Assembly (NCBI GenBank): GCA_040775095.1
Contig: JAXGTD010000004.1
Coordinates: 27,078-91,077, forward strand
DNA: 64,000 nt
Direction: 5' to 3'
Origin: JAXGTD01 sp040775095
Lineage (GTDB): Bacteria > Pseudomonadota > Gammaproteobacteria > Chromatiales > Chromatiaceae
Part shown: positions 1 through 7,219 of the stretch, in pieces
Position numbering within the stretch: the first letter of the stretch is position 1
How the letters are laid out: every line of letters begins with the position of its first letter
Notes under the pieces: generated by a model
Seen by the model: only the letters and a program-made list of their open reading frames with translations
Told to the model about the DNA's origin: nothing
The model's database searches: none
Position numbers and translations under genes: made by a program

Positions 1-669
1 GGCCGCCGCGACGACGTTGGCCGTGGCGAGGCCATAGTCGTTGTGCGGGTGGAAATCGAACAGGCAGCCCGGGAAACGCCGGATCATATCCAGCATGGCG
101 GTAAAGACCCGTTCCGGGGTCATTACGCCGAGGGTATCCGGAAGCATGAAGTGGCCGACACCTGCATCGCCCAGTCGATCCATGAGTCCATACACGAAGT
201 CACGGTTGTCGGCGTAGCCGTTGGACCAGTCCTCCAGGTACAGGTTGACATCCAGGCCGCTGTCGCGCGCGATGGCGATGTTCTCGCGTACGTCGGCGGC
301 ATGCTGATCGAGCGTCTTGCCGAGCTGGGTCCGGCAGTGCTTTTCGCTCCCCTTCGCGAGCAGATTGATCACGCGGCCGCCGGCGCGGCGTATCCAGTCG
401 GCGCTCTTACCCTGATCGATGAAGCCAAGCACCTCCACGCGCCGGTCAAGTCCTTTGCCTCGCGCCCAGTCGATGATGCCCGCAACGGCAGTGCTCTCCC
501 CCTCCGAGACCCGCGCGGACGCCACCTCGATGCGGTCCACACGGACCAACTCGAGCAGTGTCTTGGCAATGTTGATCTTCTCGTCCGGAGAGAAGGAGAC
601 GCCTTGGGTCTGCTCACCGTCGCGCAAGGTGGTGTCGAGGATGCGAATGGAGGGGCTTTCAATTGTCAT
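1..669 (-). CDS. cimA: (R)-citramalate synthase, Leptospira type (3' end cut by window edge)
   Basis: The first 223 residues of an HMG-CoA-lyase-like (DRE-TIM) synthase are present. Such enzymes condense acetyl-CoA with a 2-oxoacid; citramalate synthase uses pyruvate and opens a threonine-independent route to isoleucine. The start carries ILDTTLRDGEQTQGVSFSP, the metal-binding TLRDGEQ motif, and near the cut end FDFHPHNDYG gives the HxHND metal ligands. The blocks VDRIEVASARVS, LYLEDWSNG and FMLPDTLGV resemble, from memory, the Leptospira CimA family more than classical LeuA. The C-terminal regulatory domain lies outside the window. The ATG has no clear ribosome site. It lies 195 bp downstream of thrC on the same strand. 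A 2-isopropylmalate synthase annotation is the main alternative. Confidence 0.8.
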   Translation of the reverse strand, partial: MTIESPSIRILDTTLRDGEQTQGVSFSPDEKINIAKTLLELVRVDRIEVASARVSEGESTAVAGIIDWARGKGLDRRVEVLGFIDQGKSADWIRRAGGRVINLLAKGSEKHCRTQLGKTLDQHAADVRENIAIARDSGLDVNLYLEDWSNGYADNRDFVYGLMDRLGDAGVGHFMLPDTLGVMTPERVFTAMLDMIRRFPGCLFDFHPHNDYGLATANVVAAA

Positions 670-844
670 TGGGGCAGAAGAATCGATTGCGCCGGCAGCA
701 ACAGGGCTGGCAGCCTGCCACCGGGAGGAGATGGTCTGACGCGCCGTCCACGTGGGCTCGGACGGCCCGTCCTGTCTGTCGGCCTTAGGTCGCTGAAAAG
801 AATGGTGCGACAGAAATCATCATGTTGCGATCGCGAGCTGACTT

Positions 845-860
845 GATCCGCGAGCGGATC
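845..860 (-). terminator. Hairpin just after thrC
   Basis: GATCCGC-GA-GCGGATC is a perfect 7-bp inverted repeat starting 5 bp past the thrC stop codon. There is no U-run, so it is only a possible terminator or mRNA-end stabiliser between thrC and cimA. Confidence 0.3.
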
Positions 861-864
861 TGAA

Positions 865-2250
865 TCAGCCTCGCCCCAGGGTGTCGCGCAGGAATCCGCG
901 CACGGCATCGGCGTTGGCGTCGAGCTCGGCGCAACGCGTGCGCTTTTCCATCAGGCCCTGCAGCGACGGCGGCGGCGGCGCCTCACGGCCGATGGCCTCG
1001 CGCACCGCCTCGTTGAACTTGGCCGGGTGGGCGGTGGCCAGCGTGACCGCGTCGGGCCGGTGGGCGGCGGCACGGGCGCCCACGGCGGTGTGGGGACAGA
1101 GGATATAGCCGCCGGCGCTGTAGGTCTCGCGGATCTGCGCCAGGGTCTCGGCATCCGTGACGGCGCGGGCCTCGAAGTCCGAGCGCACCTGCGCGTGCCG
1201 GGCGGCGTCGACCCGCAGGCTCCCCTCGCGCTCCATCGTGCCAAGCAGCTCCCGAACCGCGGCCGTATCCTCGTCCATCAGAAAATAGAGGTAGCGCTCG
1301 AAGTTGGACGCGATCTGGATGTCCATGGCCGGACTCAGGGTGTGATAGACCCGGCCGGCGGAATAGATCCCGGTGTCGACAAAGCGCGACAGGATGTCGT
1401 TGCGATTGGTGGCGATGATGAGCCGCTCGATGGGCAGGCCCATGCGACGGGCCAGATAACCGGCGAAGACGTCACCAAAGTTGCCGGTGGGTACCGAGAA
1501 GCTCACGGGGCGCCCCGGATCCCCACCGCTGAGCCGCCCCCAAGCGTAGAAATAGTAGACCGTCTGGGCCAGGATGCGCGCCCAGTTGATGGAATTGACC
1601 GCACCGAGCCGGTACTCGTCCTTGAATTCCAGGTCGTTGAACAGCGTCTTGACGATGCGCTGGGCGTCGTCGAAGGTGCCACGAACTGCCGCATTGTGCA
1701 CGTTGGCGTCGAGCACCGTGGTCATCTGCCGCTCCTGCACCGGTGACACACGGCCCTTGGGGTGCAGGATGAAGATATTGATGCGCTCCTTACCGCGCAC
1801 GCCGGCAATGGCCGCCGAGCCGGTGTCGCCAGAGGTCGCGCCGACGATGTTGAGCCGCTCGCCTCCGCGAGCGAGCAGGTGCTCGAACAGGTTTCCCAGG
1901 AACTGCAGCGCGACATCCTTGAACGCGGCCGTCGGGCCATGGAACAGCTCGAGCCAGCGCCGCCCGCTCGCCTCGACCACCGGCGTGACCTCGGCATGCG
2001 CGAAGCCCGCGTAGGAGCGTTGTACCAGCTCGACCAGATCGGCACGCGCGAGGGCGTCGCCAACGAACGGCATCATCACTTCCACGGCCAGGTCCTGGAA
2101 GGACAGGTGCGACCACTCCTGCAACGTCGCACGCGGCACCGCCGGAATGACGGCCGGTACCAGCAGGCCGCCGTCGGTTCCAAGCCCCATCATCACCGCC
2201 GCGGAGAAATCGACGGGCTCCACGCCGCCCCGTGTGCTGAGGTATCTCAT
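865..2250 (-). CDS. thrC: Threonine synthase
   Basis: A 461-residue PLP enzyme that converts O-phosphohomoserine to threonine, the last step of threonine synthesis in the cytoplasm. The N-terminus MRYLSTRGG and the PLP-lysine block FHGPTAAFKDVALQF (Lys111) are typical, as is the phosphate-binding GATSGDTGSAA loop. Length fits the roughly 460-residue class found in many Gammaproteobacteria. A plausible promoter (TTGAAG-17-TTAAGT) lies about 70 bp upstream. The citramalate synthase follows on the same strand, so threonine formation and a threonine-independent isoleucine route may be transcribed together. Confidence 0.95.
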   Translation of the reverse strand: MRYLSTRGGVEPVDFSAAVMMGLGTDGGLLVPAVIPAVPRATLQEWSHLSFQDLAVEVMMPFVGDALARADLVELVQRSYAGFAHAEVTPVVEASGRRWLELFHGPTAAFKDVALQFLGNLFEHLLARGGERLNIVGATSGDTGSAAIAGVRGKERINIFILHPKGRVSPVQERQMTTVLDANVHNAAVRGTFDDAQRIVKTLFNDLEFKDEYRLGAVNSINWARILAQTVYYFYAWGRLSGGDPGRPVSFSVPTGNFGDVFAGYLARRMGLPIERLIIATNRNDILSRFVDTGIYSAGRVYHTLSPAMDIQIASNFERYLYFLMDEDTAAVRELLGTMEREGSLRVDAARHAQVRSDFEARAVTDAETLAQIRETYSAGGYILCPHTAVGARAAAHRPDAVTLATAHPAKFNEAVREAIGREAPPPPSLQGLMEKRTRCAELDANADAVRGFLRDTLGRG

Positions 2251-2313
2251 GTTCTGTCATTCATCCCGAAGGTTTCCGGCCGGCGGGTCCATACCCGCGC
2301 GCGTAGTTCGCCA

Positions 2314-2342
2314 ACTTAAGACAAAATGGACTTCCGCTTCAA
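2314..2342 (-). promoter_or_regulatory. Candidate thrC promoter
   Basis: On the minus strand TTGAAG (2342-2337) is followed after 17 bp by TTAAGT (2319-2314), a fair sigma-70 match placed 64 bp before the thrC start. A small hairpin (GCGGGT-ATGG-ACCCGC, 2284-2299) lies in the predicted leader. Confidence 0.4.
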
Positions 2343-2714
2343 CAACATCCGCCGAGTACCCCCGAAGGCCCGAACAGGCCGACCCCCTGTCCGGGCAGGC
2401 GGGAGTGGTGACGCCGGGACCTTGGCCGCCCCGGCGCGCACCGGTCCCGGGGGGGACGGGGGCAACCGATGCATTTTTCTTATGGCGACAAAAGATACGG
2501 GCCAATCGCGATTGACAGGCCCTCGCACCGCACAACACAATGCGCCACTGCCCGGGCCCCAGGGAAGGGACGTGCACGCGAGAAAAATCAATGCGATCCG
2601 GAGGATTTTTCCGTTTCGCTCCAGGACATCGTGCATCCGTCCGTATTGATGCGACGCGCCGGTCAGGCCACCAGCTAATCACCACGACCCCACATCAGAG
2701 GGAGGAATACCACG
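2343..2714. other. Intergenic region between divergent thrC and symporter genes
   Basis: No convincing gene. The only notable structure is an 8-bp inverted repeat GAAAAATC/GATTTTTC (2582-2589 and 2604-2611) with a 14-base loop, about 100 bp before the DUF4212 start; it could be an operator or leader hairpin for the symporter pair. Confidence 0.4.
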
Positions 2715-2972
2715 GTGACACCCGAGAATCGTTCTGGCTACTGGAAGTCGAACCTCCGGCTTCTGACCATCCTACTCATCATCTGGTTCGCCGTGTCCTA
2801 CGGGCTCGGCATCGTCCTCGTCGAGCCGCTGAACAGCTTCTCGGTGGGCGGTTACCCGCTCGGGTTCTGGTTTGCCCAGCAGGGCTCGATCTACATCTTC
2901 GTGGTGCTGATCTTCGTCTACGCGTGGGGGATGAACCTGCTCGACAAGAAATACGACGTCCAAGAAGACTGA
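2715..2972 (+). CDS. DUF4212 small membrane protein (symporter partner)
   Basis: An 85-residue protein with two predicted membrane helices (about residues 15-37 and 48-72). It matches the DUF4212 family, known from its constant pairing with VC_2705-type sodium:solute symporters and thought to be their small subunit. It begins with GTG, chosen because a strong GGAGGAA ribosome site (2701-2707) sits 7 bases upstream. The symporter gene begins 17 bp after its stop, so the two are co-transcribed. Its precise role is unknown; a stabilising or regulatory subunit is likely. Confidence 0.88.
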   Translation: MTPENRSGYWKSNLRLLTILLIIWFAVSYGLGIVLVEPLNSFSVGGYPLGFWFAQQGSIYIFVVLIFVYAWGMNLLDKKYDVQED

Positions 2973-2989
2973 GCACCAGAGGATAACCA

Positions 2990-4786
2990 ATGGATCTCCA
3001 AACGCTGACCTACATTGTCGTGGGCGCGACGTTCGCGCTCTACATCGGCATCGCCATCTGGGCCCGTGCCGCAACCACCGGTGAGTTCTATGTCGCCGGA
3101 AAAGGCGTCCATCCGGTCCTCAACGGCATGGCCACCGCCGCCGACTGGATGTCCGCGGCATCGTTCATCTCCATGGCCGGGCTGATCGCGTTCAAGGGCT
3201 ATGATGCCTCGGTCTACCTGATGGGCTGGACCGGCGGTTATGTGCTGCTCGCGCTGCTGCTGGCGCCCTATCTGCGCAAGTTTGGCAAGTTCACCGTGCC
3301 CGAGTTCATCGGCGACCGCTACTACTCGCAAACCGCCCGGATCGTCGCCGTGCTCTGCCTGATCATCGCGTCGATCACCTACGTTATCGGTCAGATGAAG
3401 GGCGTGGGCGTGGCGTTCGGGCGCTTCCTCGAGGTCGAGTTCGAGACCGGCGTGCTCGTGGGCATGGGCATCGTCTTCATCTATGCCGTGCTCGGTGGCA
3501 TGAAAGGCATCACCTACACCCAGATTGCCCAGTACTGCGTACTGATCCTGGCCTACACGATCCCGGCCATCTTCATCTCCCTGGAGCTGACCGACAACGT
3601 GCTGCCGCAGATCGGCCTGGGCGCCGAGTACGTCGACAACGGCGTTGCGACCACCACGCCGCTGCTGGTCAAGCTCAATCAGGTGATCACGGATCTCGGC
3701 TTCAGCTCCTACACGGCGCAGAAGGACTCGACGCTGAACATGTTCCTGCTGACCCTGTCACTGATGATCGGTACCGCGGGTCTGCCGCACGTCATCATCC
3801 GCTTCTTCACGGTGCCAAAGGTCAAGGACGCGCGCTACTCCGCCGGCTGGGCCCTGGTGTTCATCGCGATCCTCTACACGACCGCCCCCGCCGTCGGCGC
3901 GATGGCCCGGCTCAACTTGACCGACACCATCCAGACGGGCCCGGTGGGCGAGGAAAGCGGCAACATCGAGATCGCCCAGCTGCCCGAGTGGATGAATCGC
4001 TGGCGGACGACCGGGCTGCTGGAGTGGGACGACAAGAATGGCGACGGCCGGCTGCAGTACTACGATGACACCAATGCCGAGTTCGCCGCCAGGGCCGCCA
4101 AGTTCGACCCGCCCTGGAAGGGTAACGAGCTGACCAAGGTCGACCGCGACATCATGGTACTCGCCAATCCCGAGATCGCGGAGCTGCCTAATTGGGTCAT
4201 CGCGCTGGTCGCCGCTGGCGGACTCGCGGCCGCCCTGTCCACCGCCGCCGGCCTGCTCCTTGCGATCTCCTCTGCCATCTCCCACGACCTGCTCAAGGGC
4301 GTGTTCATGCCACGCATCTCAGAAAAGGCCGAGCTCATGGCCGGACGTGTCGCCATGGCCGGCGCGATCGCGGTGGCCGGCTATCTCGGCATGCATCCAC
4401 CGGGTTTCGCCGCCCAGGTGGTCGCGCTGGCGTTCGGACTCGCGGCGTCCTCGATCTTCCCTGCCCTGATGATGGGGATCTTCGACAAGCGGGCGAACAA
4501 GAGCGGGGCGATCCTCGGCATGCTTGCCGGTCTGCTGTTCACGTTGATCTACATCTTCTGGTTCAAGGGCTGGTTCTTCGTCCAAGGCACCGAGATGGCC
4601 GCCAACACGCCCGAAAACTGGCTGTTCGGCATCTCGCCCGAGGCCATCGGCGCGGTCGGCGCGGGAATCAACTTCATCGTCGCCTATCTGGTCTCACGTG
4701 CCACCGCGGCGCCACCGGAGCACATCCAGCATCTGGTCGAGGACATCCGCATCCCGAAGGGGGCCGGAGAGGCCACCGGCCACTGA
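2990..4786 (+). CDS. Sodium:solute symporter, VC_2705 subfamily (acetate/monocarboxylate-like)
   Basis: A 598-residue inner-membrane transporter of the SSS family, related to the acetate permease ActP. The N-terminus carries DFY/EFYVAGKGV followed by the sodium-site region NGMATAADWMSAASFISMAG; some 13 helices are predicted. The family imports small organic acids with Na+; the substrate cannot be read from sequence. The segment at residues 310-390 is a hydrophilic insert containing DKNGDGRLQYYD (348-359), which fits the EF-hand calcium loop pattern. It has a GAGG ribosome site and follows the DUF4212 gene by 17 bp. A terminator ends the pair. Confidence 0.9.
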   Translation: MDLQTLTYIVVGATFALYIGIAIWARAATTGEFYVAGKGVHPVLNGMATAADWMSAASFISMAGLIAFKGYDASVYLMGWTGGYVLLALLLAPYLRKFGKFTVPEFIGDRYYSQTARIVAVLCLIIASITYVIGQMKGVGVAFGRFLEVEFETGVLVGMGIVFIYAVLGGMKGITYTQIAQYCVLILAYTIPAIFISLELTDNVLPQIGLGAEYVDNGVATTTPLLVKLNQVITDLGFSSYTAQKDSTLNMFLLTLSLMIGTAGLPHVIIRFFTVPKVKDARYSAGWALVFIAILYTTAPAVGAMARLNLTDTIQTGPVGEESGNIEIAQLPEWMNRWRTTGLLEWDDKNGDGRLQYYDDTNAEFAARAAKFDPPWKGNELTKVDRDIMVLANPEIAELPNWVIALVAAGGLAAALSTAAGLLLAISSAISHDLLKGVFMPRISEKAELMAGRVAMAGAIAVAGYLGMHPPGFAAQVVALAFGLAASSIFPALMMGIFDKRANKSGAILGMLAGLLFTLIYIFWFKGWFFVQGTEMAANTPENWLFGISPEAIGAVGAGINFIVAYLVSRATAAPPEHIQHLVEDIRIPKGAGEATGH

Positions 4787-4814
4787 TCAGCCCGCGCTGA
4801 TCGGCTGTTACGCA

Positions 4815-4842
4815 AGCCCCGCCTCGGCGGGGCTTTTTTTTG
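4815..4842 (+). terminator. Rho-independent terminator of the symporter operon
   Basis: AGCCCCGCC/GGCGGGGCT is a perfect 9-bp GC-rich stem followed by a run of eight T residues, 28 bp after the symporter stop codon. This is the clearest intrinsic terminator in the window. Confidence 0.95.
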
Positions 4843-5095
4843 GGCCACCAGACAACACGCCCCTGGGGCAGCGCCCGAGCCAACGACCAAGAGGCCGAGC
4901 ATATCCCATCAAGACACACGCGCGGGGGGTAGCGGGGCCGCGCGATCCCAGAGCAAGACAGTCGGGCGGACGGCGTTTCGGAGCATCGCCGCGGCGCCCG
5001 TGCCACCACGGGTCATCCGGTCGCATCGGGGGCTAGCCTCGCGCGGCCCCCGGGGGGGCGGTGCGCTGAGAGCGCCGGAGCGCGGTTGCGGCAGA
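4843..5095. other. Convergent intergenic spacer
   Basis: GC-rich spacer between the symporter terminator and the end of the flippase gene. I see no gene or further structure in it. Confidence 0.4.
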
Positions 5096-6571
5096 TCAAG
5101 CTCGGCGTCGGAACAGCCGGCGTGCGTCGCTGACGAACACGATGGCAAGGAAGAACGCCATCAGGCAGGTCCCGACGATCGGCGGCGCCCATCCGAGCTG
5201 TTGCACCAGCACTCGGCTCGCCCCGTACAGCCCGAGACCCAACACGATATACCCAAGCACCCGTACCAGCTCATAGGGCACCGGGTAGTAGCGACGCCCG
5301 AGCAGGTACGAGACCAGTACCATCGAGCCGTAGCAGACCAGGTGAGCCCAGGCGGCACCCTCATAGCCGTAGCGCGGAACCAGCAGCACCAGCGTGATGA
5401 CGGTGATGACGGCGCCGCCGAGGGAGACCCAGGCGCCGAGCAGGGTACGGTCGGTGAGCTTGTACCAGATCGACAGGTTCACGTAGATCCCGAGCAGCAG
5501 ATTCGCGAGCAGCAGCACGGGAACCACGTGCAACCCCTCCCGGTAGGCGGCACCCACGAAGTATTGGAACAGGTCCAGGTACAGGGTCACGAGCAGGAAG
5601 ATAAACACACAGAAGATCACGAATCCATTGAGCACCACCGCATAGGTGCGCCGGGCGTCGGCCTGCTTGGCATAGCTGAAGAAGAATGGCTCGCCCGCAT
5701 AGCGGAACGCCTGAATGAACAATGTCATCAGGATCGAGAGCTTGTAGCAGGCGCTGTAGATGCCGAGCTGCGCCATGTTGGTCTGGTCATCGAACGGCAA
5801 CAGGTATTTGAGTGCGGCGCGGTCGAGCATCTCGTTGACGATGCCGGCCATGCCGATGACGACCATCGGGAGCGAGTAGCGCAGCATCCGAGAAAACAGC
5901 ACGCGGTCGAATCCCAAGAACCCCTCGCGGAATTGCGGCGCCAGCAGCAGGATCTTCAGCCCACTCGCGGCCAGGTTGGCGATGAACACGTAGCCGATGC
6001 CGATTTCCGGGTTCCAGAGCCGGCCCAACGGGGAGCCGGGATCGGCCTCGAAGGCCTGCCGACAGAGGATGATGAAGAACAGGTTCAGCCCGATATTGGC
6101 AGCGATCTCGATCAGCTTGATCACCGCAAAGCGTATCGCCCGATCCTCCGCGCGCAATCTGGCGAAAGCGGCCGCGCCGACCGAATCCAGCGCAACGATC
6201 GCCGCGGTCCACCAGATGTACTCCGGGTGATCCGGGTGGCGCAGCAGGTCCGCGACGGGTTGTTGGAACAGGATCGCTGCCAGCAAGAACAGGGCGTTGG
6301 CCATGATCAGGAAACGCAGCACCGTCGCGTAGACGAGCGCCGGCGCACATTGGCCGTCGTTGCGGAAGCGGAAATACCCGGTCTCGAACCCGAACACGAG
6401 CAACACCGCGAGAAATCCCATATAGGCGTAGAACTCTGCCACGACGCCGTACTGGGCAGGCGCGAACGTGTAGGTGAACAGCGGCACCAGCAGATAGTTC
6501 AGGAAACGCCCAAAGACGCTGCTCACGCCGTAGATGGCGGTCTGGGATGCGAGGCGCTTGAGTGGGTTCAC
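5096..6571 (-). CDS. Polysaccharide flippase (Wzx/MATE-like)
   Basis: A 491-residue, 12-14 helix inner-membrane protein of the MOP superfamily, which moves lipid-linked oligosaccharides or related cargo to the periplasmic face. The opening (LASQTAIYGVSSVFGRFLNYLLVPLFT) is the usual first helix of the polysaccharide biosynthesis family, and the positively charged C-terminal tail RRLFRRRA is cytoplasmic. It starts with GTG; no strong ribosome site is visible. No glycosyltransferase lies next to it, so the glycan it serves cannot be inferred. MurJ is a distant relative but the sequence lacks MurJ features that I recognise. Confidence 0.8.
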   Translation of the reverse strand: MNPLKRLASQTAIYGVSSVFGRFLNYLLVPLFTYTFAPAQYGVVAEFYAYMGFLAVLLVFGFETGYFRFRNDGQCAPALVYATVLRFLIMANALFLLAAILFQQPVADLLRHPDHPEYIWWTAAIVALDSVGAAAFARLRAEDRAIRFAVIKLIEIAANIGLNLFFIILCRQAFEADPGSPLGRLWNPEIGIGYVFIANLAASGLKILLLAPQFREGFLGFDRVLFSRMLRYSLPMVVIGMAGIVNEMLDRAALKYLLPFDDQTNMAQLGIYSACYKLSILMTLFIQAFRYAGEPFFFSYAKQADARRTYAVVLNGFVIFCVFIFLLVTLYLDLFQYFVGAAYREGLHVVPVLLLANLLLGIYVNLSIWYKLTDRTLLGAWVSLGGAVITVITLVLLVPRYGYEGAAWAHLVCYGSMVLVSYLLGRRYYPVPYELVRVLGYIVLGLGLYGASRVLVQQLGWAPPIVGTCLMAFFLAIVFVSDARRLFRRRA

Positions 6572-6652
6572 GCGGGAGAATCTGATGCGGCGGGCCGCGG
6601 GGCAAGGGGAGGGTGATGGCCGTCGGGCGCGACCCTGTTGAAGCGCATCATT

Positions 6653-6934
6653 CTAGCCTGGAAGCAGAGACCGCGCGCTAGGGAGCGAACGCGGGCGGCA
6701 CGAAGGCAACACTGAGGAAACGCGCTCCTCCCCCGCGAGCCAGGCATGCTCCGGCATCGTCAGCCACCGGAGTGACTGAAGATAGAGAAAATCGGCCACC
6801 GCGTCCCCGGTTTGGGGGCTGATCCCATGCCGGAACGGCACGTGATCGACGGCGCCTCCCTCAGGTGTGCTCGCCTCAGGTGTGCTCGCCTCAGGTGTGC
6901 TCGCCTCAGGTGTGCTCGCCTCAGGTGTGCTGGC
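6653..6934 (-). pseudogene. Silent 93-codon in-frame continuation of feoC beyond an amber codon
   Basis: Reading on in the feoC frame after its TAG stop gives five ASTPE pentapeptides (6934-6860) and then 68 further codons (GGAVDHVPFRHGISPQTGDA onward) before a TAG at 6653. The amber sits exactly where the sixth repeat should have GAG. This looks like a C-terminal extension cut off by a nonsense change, or a chance open frame beyond a normal stop. I do not recognise the 68-residue tail. Confidence 0.45.
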
Positions 6935-6949
6935 CTAGGGTGTGCTGGC
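6860..6949. repeat. Six-unit 15-bp tandem repeat at the end of feoC
   Basis: The unit CTCAGGTGTGCTCGC occurs four times without change (6860-6919), then once with a single change (6920-6934) and once more divergently (6935-6949). On the minus strand it encodes A-S-T-P-E. The divergent unit carries the feoC stop codon (CCTGAG changed to CCCTAG). Confidence 0.97.
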
Positions 6950-7219
6950 GTCCGTGTCTTGCGGGGCCGGCGAGGCGCAGTGCTGGGCGGCTCGGGCAGC
7001 CCCATCGGCGATCCAGCGGTAGAGCTCGAGCGAGCCAGGCACACACCGATTGCAGCCCCCGCAGGTCTTGTCCCCCACGAATCGTTCGAGCTTGCCCTTG
7101 CCGATCCAGATGGCGCACATGGCGCGCGCCACGTCCGGTTCGACCCCGAGATGCAGCGCGATATCGGCCAGGCTCGCCGTCGGGCGCTGCTGTAGATAGG
7201 TCCGCAGATCCGCGAGCAT
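6935..7219 (-). CDS. feoC: FeoC-like winged-helix Fe-S protein
   Basis: A 94-residue protein with a FeoC-type winged helix (MLADLRTYLQQRPTASLADIALHLGV) followed by a wing bearing CGGCNRC (Cys53, 56, 59), the expected site for an oxygen-sensitive Fe-S cluster. FeoC proteins bind FeoB and adjust its stability or act as small regulators. The gene overlaps feoB by one base (TGATG), so the two are translationally coupled. The C-terminus ends inside the 15-bp repeat at an amber codon, and an open frame continues beyond it. Confidence 0.85.
   Translation of the reverse strand: MLADLRTYLQQRPTASLADIALHLGVEPDVARAMCAIWIGKGKLERFVGDKTCGGCNRCVPGSLELYRWIADGAARAAQHCASPAPQDTDASTP

Noticed and set aside
666..908. 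80-codon minus-strand frame between thrC and cimA
   Set aside because: It overlaps the end of thrC and the start of cimA and has no ribosome site or resemblance to a family.
5000..6616. 538-codon open frame antisense to the flippase gene
   Set aside because: Its translation is a charged, low-complexity mirror of a membrane protein and no family fits.
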